From Serripes groenlandicus (Eukaryota; Mollusca; Bivalvia; Cardiida; Cardiidae), in NCBI GenBank assembly GCA_031761405.1, contig JASEVX010000085.1, positions 372,001 to 436,000 on the forward strand: a DNA stretch of 64,000 bases, given 5' to 3'. A program made the position numbers and the translations under genes. Within the stretch, counting starts at the first letter, position 1; each line of letters begins with the position of its first letter. Under the pieces are notes generated by a model. The model had not been told where the DNA came from and did no database searches. It saw only the letters and a list, made by a program, of their open reading frames with translations. This document shows positions 21,993 through 32,683 of the stretch, piece by piece.

Positions 21993-22170
21993 ATAATAAA
22001 GGCATATCCAATTCTGCTGCATCTACGCACACCAGAGCATAGACCACCATTGTCTTTGAAAATGCTTACTCACCTTCTGCAGCCACAGTTTAGTGCAGTT
22101 GGTTCAAACAAGAGGGTTATAGAGAGTATTATTTACCAGAAATTCATTAAGTACATTCGAGAAGTAGCAG
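21993..22170 (+). CDS. HECT exon 3
   Basis: Acceptor TTGAAATTTCAG, phase 0. It encodes a Leu-rich stretch with a Pro/Leu loop (IIKAYPILLHL, LKMLTHLLQPQFSAVGSN) and ends FIKYIREVA plus one base before GTATGA. This segment links the N- and C-lobes. Confidence 0.88.
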
Positions 22171-22619
22171 GTATGATAACTAAATTTGTTCACCAACACG
22201 TGTTTATATAATTGCATATCATTCTACGACCATAATGTATTAAAGTGTATCAGCCGCATCTAACATTTTGAACACCTCATGGCAATCCTTGATTGAATTG
22301 TTTTGCACTTCCTTGTTAGTCAGTGGCAACAGCTTACATGTGTATAGTAAGCACCACTTACATTAACCAGAACAATTTGTAGCTTTTCAAAAGCAGCAAA
22401 GAAGTCAAAGAAATAATTATCTATTTAAAACAACAAGGATATCAATTATATTGTTCAAATGATTTAATTCTATGCAGAACTTTTGTTTCCATAAATCCCT
22501 TGAAGTCAGGACAACATTTTAACCTTGTGGAAGAAATGTGTATAGCTGTGGTGTTTATTATGGTTTAAATTGCATCATTGAAGAACAGAAGTATTGCACC
22601 GACTTGGCATCCATTTAGC

Positions 22620-23400
22620 TATTGTGTATTTTATTTATTAGCTCACATGAGGGAATTATCAGAGCAGCTATTGTGGTCAGTCATCCTTCAACATAATATA
22701 CTATAAAGAAAAATTGCTGAAACTAACAAGTCAATGCCAACAAACTTCCCAGAAATGTTCATTTGATGGTCATCTGCCAAATTTGTTCAAATAATTAAAT
22801 TTATTTGAAACTGTGGTTGCAGAAAAAACTTTAACCCTACCTGTCCTACATACAAAATAAATACAGCAGTAACAGGAAAACTATCTATAAATGTTTAATT
22901 ACTGAAAATGTTGAAAACATTTTTGCAAAAGGAGAAATTGCTGTTTTTAAAAGTAGTCCACTGCAGATGTGTAAGAGTGTGTCTATAGGTTGGAAATGGT
23001 TATCAATCATCTTATGAAAAACTCAAAAGGCCTAGAGCTTAGATATTTGGTGTGAATCCTTGCCTTCGAGTCATCTGCTATTTACAAACTGTACATTGTC
23101 AAGTAGTCAATTACCAACATTGTTCAATGTATGCCTCTAGGGTCAAAAGTGACTCTGGAATGACTTTTTTACATAGATTTATTTAAGAAAACATCAAAAT
23201 TCTTCTTATAAAGAATGGATAGCTAAGAGCTTAGATGGTTGGTGTGTAGCATTGTTTAGTTGTCCGTTATTGTTCAAATAGTGTCCCTTGGATCAGAAAA
23301 CATTATACATGCAACAAGCAACACAAGTCTTCTCGGATCTGTTCTTGGTAACCAGTCAACATTTATGTTCCATGCTCTTGTGAAATAAAATGATCTAATT
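22620..23400 (+). other. Intron with bivalve-type repeat and MITE-A fragment
   Basis: TTAGCTCACATGAGGGAATT begins a dispersed-repeat block. A MITE-A fragment with GCAAAAGGAGAAATTGCTG lies at ~22,908-23,003. Confidence 0.6.
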
Positions 23401-23460
23401 AGCCATAATAAATTACTTTACATGCACTGTCTAATGCTTTTGTTTTGTTCAAATTAGCAG

Positions 23461-23712
23461 GTAGAAGAGAGAATGTGACTAGGCAAGATTCTAAGCTTCG
23501 TCACAGGAGTTGATGAAGAACCACCTTTAGGATTTTCATTATCACCAACACTGATGTTTGCCGAGCGTTTGTCATACCTGCCAACCTCGAATACCTGTAC
23601 CAATAACATTATTTTGACAGTTCCCAAGGAGCAAAGGAATTTACCTGAAGATGAACATTTGTTATCAATGTTTGATTATGCCTTTTGCAATTCATATTTT
23701 GGTTTGGCATAG
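23461..23712 (+). CDS. HECT C-lobe exon, with frame break
   Basis: Acceptor AATTAGCAG follows a long pyrimidine tract. The incoming frame reads GRRENVTRQD, then SKLRHRS and stop. Two bases later in register, the frame reads ILSFVTGVDEEPPLGF and continues to the catalytic-Cys context (TGT 23,596-23,598) and FGLA-stop (23,710-23,712). A net loss of two bases at CAAGATTCTA (~23,484-23,493) accounts for it. Confidence 0.88.
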
Positions 23713-23772
23713 TGTTACCTAGGAGTGATGTGACTGATAGGTTTTAAGGTAGCTGCCAACCCTTAGTAAAGA

Positions 23773-23778
23773 AATAAA
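23773..23778 (+). terminator. Polyadenylation signal AATAAA (HECT gene)
   Basis: Lies 61 nt after the HECT stop codon. Confidence 0.7.
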
Positions 23779-25396
23779 CAGTGAAATTGTAAAAATGCTT
23801 ATATTTCAAGATACCATTGTTAAACAGTTGTTTCACTAATAAGTACATGTTCCTTGGGTAACTGTAAGAACTAAGATTGTTCAAATATTTCTGATCTGTT
23901 GAAAACATGGCTGCCAGGATGCGTAGCTTACTTTCCTTATTATGTTAGGGTTAAAAACTTTGAAAACTTGAAGTTCTTTTAAACCAGGTGAGCGATACAG
24001 GGCCATCATGGCCCTTTTGTTAACTTGAGTGTGTTTTTCTTAATAATATCTAGGTCAAGTTCAAATATGGATCATATAGGATCAGAAACTAGGTTATAGG
24101 CAAATTGAAGAGAAATATTGTCAACACTCTGGATTCTGCATTTTTAGAACACCGAAGGCTCAAAGTGAGCTATTCTGATTACTTTTTGTCCGTCGTCCGG
24201 CGTTAACTTTAAGCTTTAAGCATCACCTCCTCCCAAACTCCAAGAACAATTTTCATGAAACATCACAGGAATCTTCCTCTGGTTGTGGCCTCTTTCAAAT
24301 TGTTCAAAGATTTTAATTCCGTTGAGAACTAAGAAATGTTCTTTAGGTGACCCTTTACAAAAAATTGTCCAAGCCATACTGATTGGTCGAAAAACATGGC
24401 AGTCAGGGGGCGGGGCTATTTTGCCTTATATGGCTATTGTGAAAACTTTAAAATCTTCTCCAAAAGTGTTAGGCCGATTTTCAAATAATTTTGTAGAAAT
24501 GTTCCTAGGGCGACCCTCTATCAGTTGGTTTGTCGGAAGCTATGGCCCCAGGGTGGTGGGGCTCACATGGCTAGAGTGAAGGGGAAAAAAATCAGGTTTG
24601 CGATCCAGGGCCATCACGGCCCTCTTGTTTGACAAATATTAATTCTGGTTAAAGTTTTGCATGCAACAATATTAAGAGACCGTATCTTAGTAACTACTTA
24701 ATGCATTGTATTGAAACTTTATACAGCTCTGCCCAACTATCACACCTATACAAACAATCGAGTACAATAACTCGATCCAACATTTTATGCAAGTTATGGC
24801 CCTTTTTGGACTCCATATCTAAGTCGCTTAAAAAGCGGTGGAATAGTCCAGCGCGCTGTCCTCCGACAGCTCTTGTTTTTATTATGGTCAAAATCAGACT
24901 TGTGGGTCATTGTCCTTGATTTATAAGAACATCCTTATGTCCATATGTTTACTCTCTAGCACTTTATTTCATCATTAAAGCTAATCATATTTAGAAAGAA
25001 TATGTATGACCATTACATCTCTGTTAAGGTGGGCCAATTTGGACCAAAATGTCCGGAGTTGATGCTCTTGATATATAAATAAAAAACATATTTAATATTG
25101 TTAACACTGTAGCACATTTATCTCCTTAACATATGTGTCACCCAATTGAGCGTTATATGGCCATCATGGTCCTTTGTTTTACGAGTTGTATGTTTGTTGT
25201 TTATTAAATCCAGCAAAGTATTTCATCGTTGTCACAATCAAAATGATAGAGGTATATTTTATTTTAAGGTATTGATAAGTATTACATCTAAAATCTTAGT
25301 AAATCTTAGTAATTCATAACTTTCATGAGTCATGTTTTGAAATAAAAGTTTTAAAACATTCTATTGTGTCTTTTATACAAACATATTTCTTATATT

Positions 25397-25402
25397 TTTA
25401 TT
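25397..25402 (-). terminator. Polyadenylation signal AATAAA (transposase gene)
   Basis: TTTATT on plus, ~110 nt past the transposase stop. Confidence 0.55.
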
Positions 25403-25511
25403 ATTTCAACACACACCTACCAACATTATTAGCAATCGGTCACAGACAAAGTTAACATTATGTTTATGAAGAACTGTTATTAGAAATAAACTGTATTTTG
25501 TTGTTGATATT

Positions 25512-26381
25512 TTATAATAATTCCGTCATTATACGTTTTGCTGCTAGATAAATGACCACCCCGTGATTACCAGACATCCAGTTTTGAGGACATTGTTCGT
25601 GAAGTCGGCGTAAACGGTTTTCACTAATACGAATTTGAAGCGATGAAAGGGCAGGCCTGTTGTCTTGCTCTGTATCATCATCAACATAACCATCTATATC
25701 GACTGGTGGGACGATATCATGATATTGAAGAGGGGCGTTGTTCATCATACCGGCAGTGTAAAGTCTCATTGGCGTCGAGTTTACTGTTCTCAATCTGTGG
25801 TGATTCCAAGCCCCCTGCCAAGTTGTTAACCTTTCATTTATTTTGCCTATGAAAACATGATGCAGAGCAAACAAGTCAGTTTCATTTAGTACGTCTAGCA
25901 ACCCATCGTCTTCTAAGAAGTAAAACAAGTCATAGAAATAGCTCAATACTCCGTCATACACGTCCCTCCACAATCTTTCTATCCTCTGATTATGTGTACT
26001 TTTTCCAGTGAGCATGCTTCCTCGACCTGCTCCACGTGCATGAATCATGAAATCTGCCACTTTTACGTTTTCACGTCCTTGGTCGGATCTAACACGCTCT
26101 GGGATTCCAAAAGTAGACACACCGTTACGGAAGCATTCCATGGTCGTTTCTGCTTTGTTGTTATCGGCACATTTGAGATAAGTTATTAGGCGACTAAAGC
26201 CATCGATTCCTCCTATTATCACGAAATGCCAGCGAATTAATTTATGGTTACTGTCTATGTGCCAAAGATGGTTCGGATCTGCAACGTTGTATGTTCGTCG
26301 TCTTAGTCGTTTCCTTTTGCGTTCACGAACTCCTTCTTCGTCTAGTCTGTGCAGACACTGGCGAAGTCGATGTCGCTGCAC
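25512..26381 (-). CDS. Transposase exon 2: integrase core
   Basis: The exon begins at a GTG (Val) after the acceptor, so it is not a start codon. It holds the D, D and E residues in WHIDSNHKLIRW, RSDQGRENV and NQRIERLWRD, then a C-terminal tail with an acidic stretch (VDIDGYVDDDTEQDN). Confidence 0.92.
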   Translation of the reverse strand: MQRHRLRQCLHRLDEEGVRERKRKRLRRRTYNVADPNHLWHIDSNHKLIRWHFVIIGGIDGFSRLITYLKCADNNKAETTMECFRNGVSTFGIPERVRSDQGRENVKVADFMIHARGAGRGSMLTGKSTHNQRIERLWRDVYDGVLSYFYDLFYFLEDDGLLDVLNETDLFALHHVFIGKINERLTTWQGAWNHHRLRTVNSTPMRLYTAGMMNNAPLQYHDIVPPVDIDGYVDDDTEQDNRPALSSLQIRISENRLRRLHEQCPQNWMSGNHGVVIYLAAKRIMTELL

Positions 26382-27602
26382 CTGAGCGTATAGAAAAGAA
26401 AAATGCGTAATATATAATATACATTTAGTACATACCGCTCGAATTAAGTTAAAATGACACTTTCGTGATAACTTGTATATAAGAATCGGCGTATATCCAC
26501 AATCAGCTTGTGAACATAGAAGATATATTTTTAACCAGAACTCAATTAAACTTTGTCAGAATGATCATCGGCATCAAAGTTCAGTCTAAAATGTCAAAAG
26601 CTGGAGTAAACAAAAACAGGCCTTGGGGATCGAAAACAGGTTTATGAACAGAAATGGCAGAGAACATGTTGACTTGTTATTTAATGTTGCCCAGTGTTGT
26701 GAATTTACATCATTGGAAAATACTGTAAAATCTTTCTTTTTTTTCGATGACATTACAATTCAGTGAGACTCTATTAAAAGCAATTTCGTGGATACCTTTA
26801 TTCGTAGATCTATGTTATAGAAACGTGTTCATTACCAAAATGAATTAATTTCGTGATTATATATTCGTGGATGATACCATACACGAAATAAATGAATTTT
26901 AATCTCCCACGAAAAATATTGATTCTCAATATATCGAATGAAACTGGCGTTAACTATAATATGTACGATATATGGTTACCTTTATTTTAGGGTCGGGTTA
27001 CCCTTTGTGCAAGCGGTATTGGGTTACCCTTGTTGTATCACAAGGTTACATTTAAAGTTACATTTACACTGAAAAGGTTACAACGTTATAGCAAGAAGAA
27101 AAATAAGCAATTTGATATAAATCGGCCATACCTTGATGTCTTTCTGAAGTAAGACCTTCCGCAGCATTTCCTCTCCACATCTTGGAAATTCAGTTATTGG
27201 CTTAAAGACAGCTTTATCTAATTCACTGTCATCCAAGTCATTAAACACATGTTTTGATATGCCATGTTGTCTCATCTTCCGGTACAAAGTACTTTCAGAT
27301 ACACCAAGTGCAAGACTGGCATCCTTTACTGAATATCCGGCTTCAAACAAGCTTTCAGCCATGGCACTTGAAATTTCAAAAGTTCTTTGCCTTCTAGATC
27401 TATTATTGAACAAAGAATTGTTTTTGTAGCATACACATTCAACACGTAACTTCATTATGTCTGTACTATTAATGACACCTAAGCAATTAAATTCATACAG
27501 AGACAATAGTGATATAATATCTGGTGTGATATTTTCCTCCCTAAATCGTTGAACAACTGCTTCACTGTGCCCAAGTCTCTCGAGAATCTCATTCATATCC
27601 AT
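25512..27602 (-). CDS. DDE integrase-like transposase (SAM-like + HTH + rve-type core), two exons
   Basis: Spliced product of ~446 aa: exon 1 at 27,602-27,132 (157 codons), intron with a GTATGG donor and TACGCTCAG acceptor, exon 2 at 26,381-25,512 (289 codons plus stop); the junction stays in frame (DIK|VQRH). Order: SAM-like segment (~8-52), basic stretch, helix-turn-helix (AMAESLFEAG to SESTLYRKMRQHGIS, ~93-128), basic linker RKRKRLRRR (~178-186), then the integrase core. Catalytic candidates are D200 (WHIDSNH), D257 (RSDQGREN) and E292 (NQRIERLW), with 34 residues between the last two. No stop or frameshift. It would cut and join the element's ends; the HTH probably binds the TIR. The start ATG (27,602) is the first of the MDMNEIL frame in a good context (ATAATGG). 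Inside its own TIRs, so this is the likely mobiliser of the 12.6-kb element. Confidence 0.92.
26382..27131 (-). other. Transposase intron with repeat fragment
   Basis: ~26,785-26,930 carries the paired motifs TTTCGTGGAT / CACGAAATAAAT, resembling a short palindromic dispersed repeat. Nothing else. Confidence 0.6.
27132..27602 (-). CDS. Transposase exon 1: SAM-like and HTH
   Basis: MDMNEILERLGHSEAVVQRF leads into REENITPDIISLLSLYEF, a SAM-like pattern resembling the HECT gene's N-terminal segment. The later part has ESLFEAGYSVKDASLALGVS, a clear helix-turn-helix of the resolvase/transposase type. The open frame extends upstream to 27,701, but ATG 27,602 is the natural start. Confidence 0.9.
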
Positions 27603-27835
27603 TATCACCAATAGAAGTCCACAGTTTATCGTTCTGCATGTAAGTATATTACCTGTTTTAAAAACCCAAACCGGCAGACACATTGAATACCTGTAGTTCA
27701 TGCGGCTCGAAATGTTCAGTCAAAACCTTCATATTAATACATTGAACCTTCAGCTATTTCAATTTCAACAAATATAGTGTGATTATATCTCTACTCAATC
27801 AAGTGTTCCCTTAATATAATTAGTTGTTACTTTTA

Positions 27836-28808
27836 TTAATGAAGTATTTCCGTTATATCATGAAGTTTTACCTTTATATCATGATGTTTTACCTGCGAAA
27901 AATGATATAATACCTTTATATATTTAAGTTTTACCTTTATATAAATTGGCTTAACCTGCATACAATGAAAGTATACGTTTATAAAATAACGTCTTACCTT
28001 TATATAATGAGGTTTTATCTTCATTTAATGCCATTATACCTTTATACAATTTAGTTATACCTTTATATAATTATATTTTACCTCCATATAATGATCTTTT
28101 ATCTTCATATAATGTAGTTTTACTTTTATTTGAGGAAGTTCATTGATTAACCTTTATGTAATGAATCTTTAGCTTTATATAATGAAATTTTACCTTTATA
28201 TAATGGTGTTTTATCTTTATATAAAGAAGTTTTAGCTTTATATAATGCTGTTTTACCTTTATATAATAATATTTTAGCTTTATATAATAAGGTTATACCT
28301 TTATATAATGAAGTTTTGCCTTGATGTAGTGACTTTATATCATTATATAACAACGTTGTATATGTATGTAATAACGTAATACCTTTATATAATGAAGTTT
28401 TACCTTGATGTAGTGACTTTATACCTGTATATATCAACGTTTTATCTTTATGTTATAACGTTACACCTTTATATAATGAAGTTTTAACTTGATGTAGTGA
28501 CTTTATCTCATTATATAACGACGTTGTATATATATGTAATAACGTAATACCTTTATATAATGAAGTTTTACCTTGATGTTGTGACTTTATACCTGTATAT
28601 ATCAACGTTTTATCTTTATGTTATAAAGTTACACCTTTATATAATGAAGTTTTACCTTGATGTAGTGACTTTATATCTGTATATATCAACGTTTTATCTT
28701 TATGTTATAACGTTACACGTTTATATAATGAAGTTTTAACTTAAGGTAATGACGCTTAAGCTTTGTATATTGACATTTATAGGTAACAGACAGCTTAGGC
28801 GTTCCATA
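27836..28808 (-). repeat. Right terminal inverted repeat and subterminal array
   Basis: Read inward from 28,808 it repeats the left end nearly base for base for the first few hundred nt, then continues as a longer array of ~21-bp TATATAAAG-bearing units to 27,836. Units nearer the gene are more diverged. The open frames at 27,836-28,024 and 28,147-28,437 are repeat artefacts. Confidence 0.92.
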
Positions 28809-28814
28809 ACCGCG
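28809..28814. other. Target-site duplication, right copy (ACCGCG)
   Basis: Immediately follows ...GTTCCATA at the right TIR end. Identical to the left copy. Confidence 0.9.
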
Positions 28815-29892
28815 CGTGCTAATAGTTAGTAACAGACGGTTGTGCATAGTTCGCGAATCTGTGTAAATTGTTTTTCTACCACCGGTGTCTAATATTTGTA
28901 GAAGTGAAGGACCCTCTTAACATATCGTGTTACAAATAGTGAAGCTGGTGTTTAAACTGGCAGTTTGTCTCTCTATTATTATATCAGTCATAATTATCCT
29001 CGTTTCCTTTTTTTCACCCAGGACACAATCACTCTTTCTTTTACATGCATTCAACATGTACTCTGACTAGGAGAGATTAACATAATCTCGTTCGGATTAT
29101 TAACAAACATGTGTCTAAATTCAAAAGTCACAATTACTGTTCAGCGTTTTTGGAACGATACACTGTAACACGTTCTTACTTTTTCATAACCAGGTATTAT
29201 TTTCTTCACATGCACCGAAAGGGTTAAAAATCCTGCACACGTTGTAGTGGAAAAGATTGTTCGTAATGAAAAGGCTTACCAACGTCATAAAATTTGCTAA
29301 TCTGACACACACGCATGTCCGTAATGTTTCGGTAACTCCCTCTTGAAAAATAATAAACTCGTACAATTGTAAGATAATTGCTCTTTACCCTACACTTCGA
29401 CATGGAAAAATGTTTCTGGCACGTTTCAACAAGGAATTATCTTTTAATTGATACAGGTCAAATATGACATTGCTGAAAAAGACTCGATGTTCCTGCAATA
29501 ATGTCCTTATTTCTAAAAGATGGACCGCAGTTTTTACTTTAACAATTGCAAATTTGATTTTAAAATAATATGATAATTGTATTATACATTGTCCCATTAT
29601 ATTTGCTTCGAAGGGAAGAATTAAACACCAATATGTTATTTACGGGGAGAGGAATCAATACTAAAAGGGGTACGAAACAGTTGGTCGAGAGTGTCGGATC
29701 TCGCGAGACTTGGCGTAATTTCCTGTTTGAAGTGGCAGCCATATTGGAACCTTGTCGACGCAATCAAATAAAGGGGGTACGTCATTAGCCATCATTAGTT
29801 CGCCGCATTATGGAAACAATTGGCAGCGCAATGCAAGGAAGTACTTCATGTCTTCTGCTGTCTTGTATTGACTTTCAACTTGTATTGGTCTC
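28815..29892. other. Unassigned sequence
   Basis: No gene recognised. The overlapping open frames between 29,184 and 29,788 are short and without a known motif. Confidence 0.5.
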
Positions 29893-30117
29893 AACCCTTG
29901 TCCACATTAAGACGCCTTTTGACGCCTCTGCAACAGACGAATTTTGAAAAGTTGACAAAATAAAAAAAATGCACATGAGGAACAATATCTCATTTTTCCA
30001 CACTGTTTTCTTCTCTATTCAATGGTTATACTTTCATTTAAAGCTTTTTTCACATATATTTGCCAATATGCTTTCAAAGTCGTCTACTGCTGATTTGTTG
30101 TATGTGAGACAGGGTTC
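29893..30117. mobile_element. Degraded MITE-A
   Basis: CAACCCTTGTCCACATTAAG, GCAACAGACG and GTATGTGAGACAGGGTT preserve both ends weakly. The core hairpin is lost. Confidence 0.6.
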
Positions 30118-30760
30118 ATTTTGCCACTTTGTAGGAAAACTGACCTTAGAAGGTTTTGAAATTCATGTCAACTTCGACCAAATTGTATACTTGTTTAGTC
30201 CAGGGACACTATATTACAGTGTCCCTGTTTAGTCGGATCTATATCGTAAACGTTCTCCACAGGTTTCAAGGATGTTCGTACGACAAGATAACGATCACGT
30301 AAGAGCCTTATCAGGTTGCGCAAAAGTGCCGGCGCTTTTGAATCTGGTCTTAATGTCACGAATGTCGCGTTTCTCATGACGTTAATCAATTTATAACGAT
30401 ATAACAAAATTCCAAACTGCGACTTCTGCACATTGTAACAATATGAAGCTGCATCTGTTTTGAATCAAGTCTGTTATCATTCTTCTATATAGTGGAACAC
30501 ATTTTGACTGCATAAGGCAAGGGGATACTTCACTTAATGTCCTTTCATTATTTACCTTTTCAATCAAGGGCATGTATCAGTGATATTCCTTTTTTGTTTT
30601 GTGTCCGTCAGCAGCCAATAGGAATATAATCATGGATATGTCATCGACAAGGAAATACTTGACTCTTGCTTTCTTGTATCATATTTCAATCTCTCATTGA
30701 GTTCGAATAATCGCTTTTTTAATTAACTTCTGAGAGCACTATAACTAAAGAGTCGAGCCG
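30118..30760. other. Unassigned; small hairpin
   Basis: AGGGACACT...AGTGTCCCT around an ATATTAC loop at ~30,203-30,227. No gene seen. Confidence 0.5.
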
Positions 30761-30880
30761 CGAAAAGCTCGGTCGGGGCGTGGGGTGTGTGTGTGTGTGG
30801 GTGTGTGTGTGTGTGTGTGTGTGGGGGGGGGGGGATATCGATCTAGAGATCGTCAGTTCGAATCCCAGCTCGGTCATTCT
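30761..30880. mobile_element. tRNA-like SINE fragment with GT/G microsatellite
   Basis: GAGCCGCGAAAAGCTCGGTC then (GT)n and G run, then GATCGTCAGTTCGAATCCCA (box B-like). Confidence 0.6.
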
Positions 30881-31310
30881 ATATTTCTGATGATTGACAA
30901 ATTAACCCTTTTGATGCTAAAGTCAATTAAAGACTTTTGCAAACAAAGCAGATTCAGGTGAAGAGTCGACTTTGTGAAATTCGGCAGTGAAATAGTTATT
31001 TTGGGGTTCTATCAATGGGCTTAAAGTCTATATGGTAAGGTAACCAGTTGTCCTGCAATTATTTTGTGTGGTGAACGTGTGCGAGAGAGACAGGACAGGA
31101 AGAAGAAGAAGAAGAAGATGATTTTTGTGTCACCCTGCGTAGCATGGTAGGCACTTAGGGATTACTTTTTTTTTGTCCGGCGTCTGTGACGGATGAGAGA
31201 GTACTTAGGGGTGCGTGTTTTTCCTAAAGCCGATCCACCACCCTTATAAAGACACTTAGATAATTAGTTTATTTTTATTTTTTATAACGGGTATCTCTTT
31301 TGCATATTAA

Positions 31311-31353
31311 TGTTATTCATTCCGTAAAAGAGGGTTAATTACGGAATGAATTG
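31311..31353. repeat. Hairpin ATTCATTCCGTAA / TTACGGAATGAAT
   Basis: 13-bp arms around an ~11-nt loop, between otherwise anonymous sequence. Confidence 0.7.
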
Positions 31354-31422
31354 CATACTTGTAGGGTGCACCCCACAAAAAAAACATCAAACGAAATAAC
31401 CCCACAAGTACTCTCCCATGAG

Positions 31423-31441
31423 TCCGTCCGTCCGTCCGTCC

Positions 31442-31482
<41 letters not shown>
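31423..31482 (+). repeat. (CCGT)n(CTGT)n microsatellite
   Basis: GTCCGTCCGTCCGTCCGTCT then CTGT repeats; followed by three CACACTTTTTCGT units to ~31,516. Confidence 0.95.
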
Positions 31483-31484
<2 letters not shown>

Positions 31485-31516
31485 ACACTTTTTCGTCACA
31501 CTTTTTCGTCACACTT

Positions 31517-31914
31517 TCAATGAGCAGGTGCAGGTGATACACGTGCTCCGCGGAGCACTCCATTCTAGTTATTAAAACAGTTTTGTGTAAATTGTAGATA
31601 GTATAGATCATTGTAGCATAAGTATTTTAAAACTCTCCTTTCCATTCATATTTGTTTTTTCAAAGACACTTTTTAAGAAAAATATATATAATAAAATTGT
31701 ATTTACGGAAACAGATTAAAATATTAAGTTTACCAATTCCACCCACCTTACTAAGCGTTATGAAATCCTTAAATACTTAAAGAATATTTCATCATTTTTG
31801 TTTCCCTAATATTTCGTAAAACATGAATTGTTGAATGTATTTAAGGAAGTGAAAGTTTGCGGATACTCACATTTGACCCGATCAAAATAAATTTACATTT
31901 ATAGTTCAAATATT
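31517..31914. other. Unassigned AT-rich sequence
   Basis: Nothing recognised. Confidence 0.5.
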
Positions 31915-32112
31915 TTAACTTCAACATCAAATAAACAATTTTTCTAACTTCAAACCTAAATAATCAACTTTTCTAACTTCAAACCTAAATAATAAACTTT
32001 TCTAACTTCAAACCTAAATAATAAACTTTTCTAACTTTAAACCTAAATAATCAACTTTTTCTAGATTCAACATAAAAAGCGACTTTTCTAACTTCAAGAT
32101 TAAATAATCCAC
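31915..32112 (+). repeat. ~32-bp tandem repeat, about 6 units
   Basis: Units contain AACCTAAATAATCAACTTTT + CTAACTTCA, decaying toward both ends. Confidence 0.9.
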
Positions 32113-32453
32113 TTTTATACTTTCAACATTACATACAGATTTAACATTATATGTATAATATTGCTATTAATTCATTAAGAATTCGACTGTCACTATTATA
32201 TTATCACAGTGTATGTATTTTTGTTTACACTAGAAGGGCAAGGTTTATATGTTATAAGTTATGTGTGACCAATATTGCGGTCGACTACTTATTTTGGGGA
32301 CTTGTTATTATTTTACGGAAACAGAAGCAGATGGAGTTATTGAAATATGTCCTGCCCTGATAAAATAGAAAATCTCGTATCAGATAATTAATGAAAACGG
32401 AAATATTTTCTTCTATTTTTTTTAACACACACCGGATTTTAGCGGTACATAAA

Positions 32454-32683
32454 TTAACCCTTTCCCTCATATAGACGCTTTCTGACGCCTCTGCAGCAGA
32501 TGGCTTTTTGAAAACATAGTGACAAAAGAAGAAATTGCACAAAACGTGCAATTTCTCCTTTTGCCACCATGTTTTCCACTTTTTGTCATAGGTTATCCAT
32601 TCAATTAAGGAGATTTTCTATTTTTTGACAAAATATGTTCAAAGTCGTCTGCTGCAGAATTGCTGTATGAGGGAAAGGGTTAA
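32454..32683 (-). mobile_element. piggyBac-like MITE-A, full-length, reverse
   Basis: TTAA borders; TATAGACGCTTTCTGACGCC first; core GCACAAAACGTGC; right end CTGTATGAGGGAAAGGG. Confidence 0.9.

Larger units (their letters stand above)
16967..23712 (+). pseudogene. Transposon-borne SAM-like/HECT E3 ubiquitin ligase gene, frame-broken
   Basis: Recognised exons: 16,967-17,211 (SAM-like), 20,628-20,757, 21,179-21,312, 21,993-22,170 and 23,461-23,712. The last four join in phase with consensus splice sites and encode most of a HECT domain. It starts VAADYGGPRKEFF (N-lobe hallmark), passes RIFNEGF-type and NKRVIESIIYQKFIKYIREVA segments, and ends in a C-lobe with VTGVDEEPPLGF, the catalytic-Cys context NTCTNN and terminal YFGLA. 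HECT enzymes accept ubiquitin on that cysteine and pass it to substrates. Two breaks are visible: a shift between the ATG frame and the SAM frame (~16,995-17,005) and a net 2-base loss at ~23,488. Exons for the first HECT N-lobe strands were not found between 17.2 and 20.6 kb. An AATAAA lies 61 nt after the stop. The copy may be decaying, or the breaks may be sequence errors, since the TIRs look young. Confidence 0.85.
23713..25511. other. Space between convergent genes; dispersed repeat blocks
   Basis: A block from ~24,150 (AAAGTGAGCTATTCTGATTA) to ~24,630 (GGGCCATCACGGCCCTCTTG), and a related 3' end at ~24,000 (GGGCCATCATGGCCCTTTTG). No gene. AATAAA for the minus-strand gene lies at 25,402-25,397. 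Confidence 0.6.
16238..28808. mobile_element. 12.6-kb DNA transposon encoding HECT ligase and DDE integrase-like transposase
   Basis: The left end starts TATGGAACGCCTAAGCTGTC and the right end finishes with its exact reverse complement. A perfect 6-bp duplication ACCGCG flanks the element. The inverted repeats stay nearly identical for several hundred bases (first difference ~45 nt in). Inside are two convergent spliced genes: plus-strand HECT and minus-strand transposase. Nested insertions (a MITE-A at 18,648, SINE-B pieces, bivalve-type repeats, a poly-G) enlarge the HECT introns. The 6-bp duplication with an IS3/retroviral-integrase-type core recalls the IS3EU group of eukaryotic transposons, but I recall that only from memory and could not check it. 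The bounds are well supported; the superfamily name is not. Confidence 0.92.

Noticed and set aside
29570..29788. 72-codon plus-strand frame with TGRGINTKRGTKQLVESVGS
   Set aside because: A frame of similar length overlaps on the opposite strand. No motif, promoter or conservation evidence.
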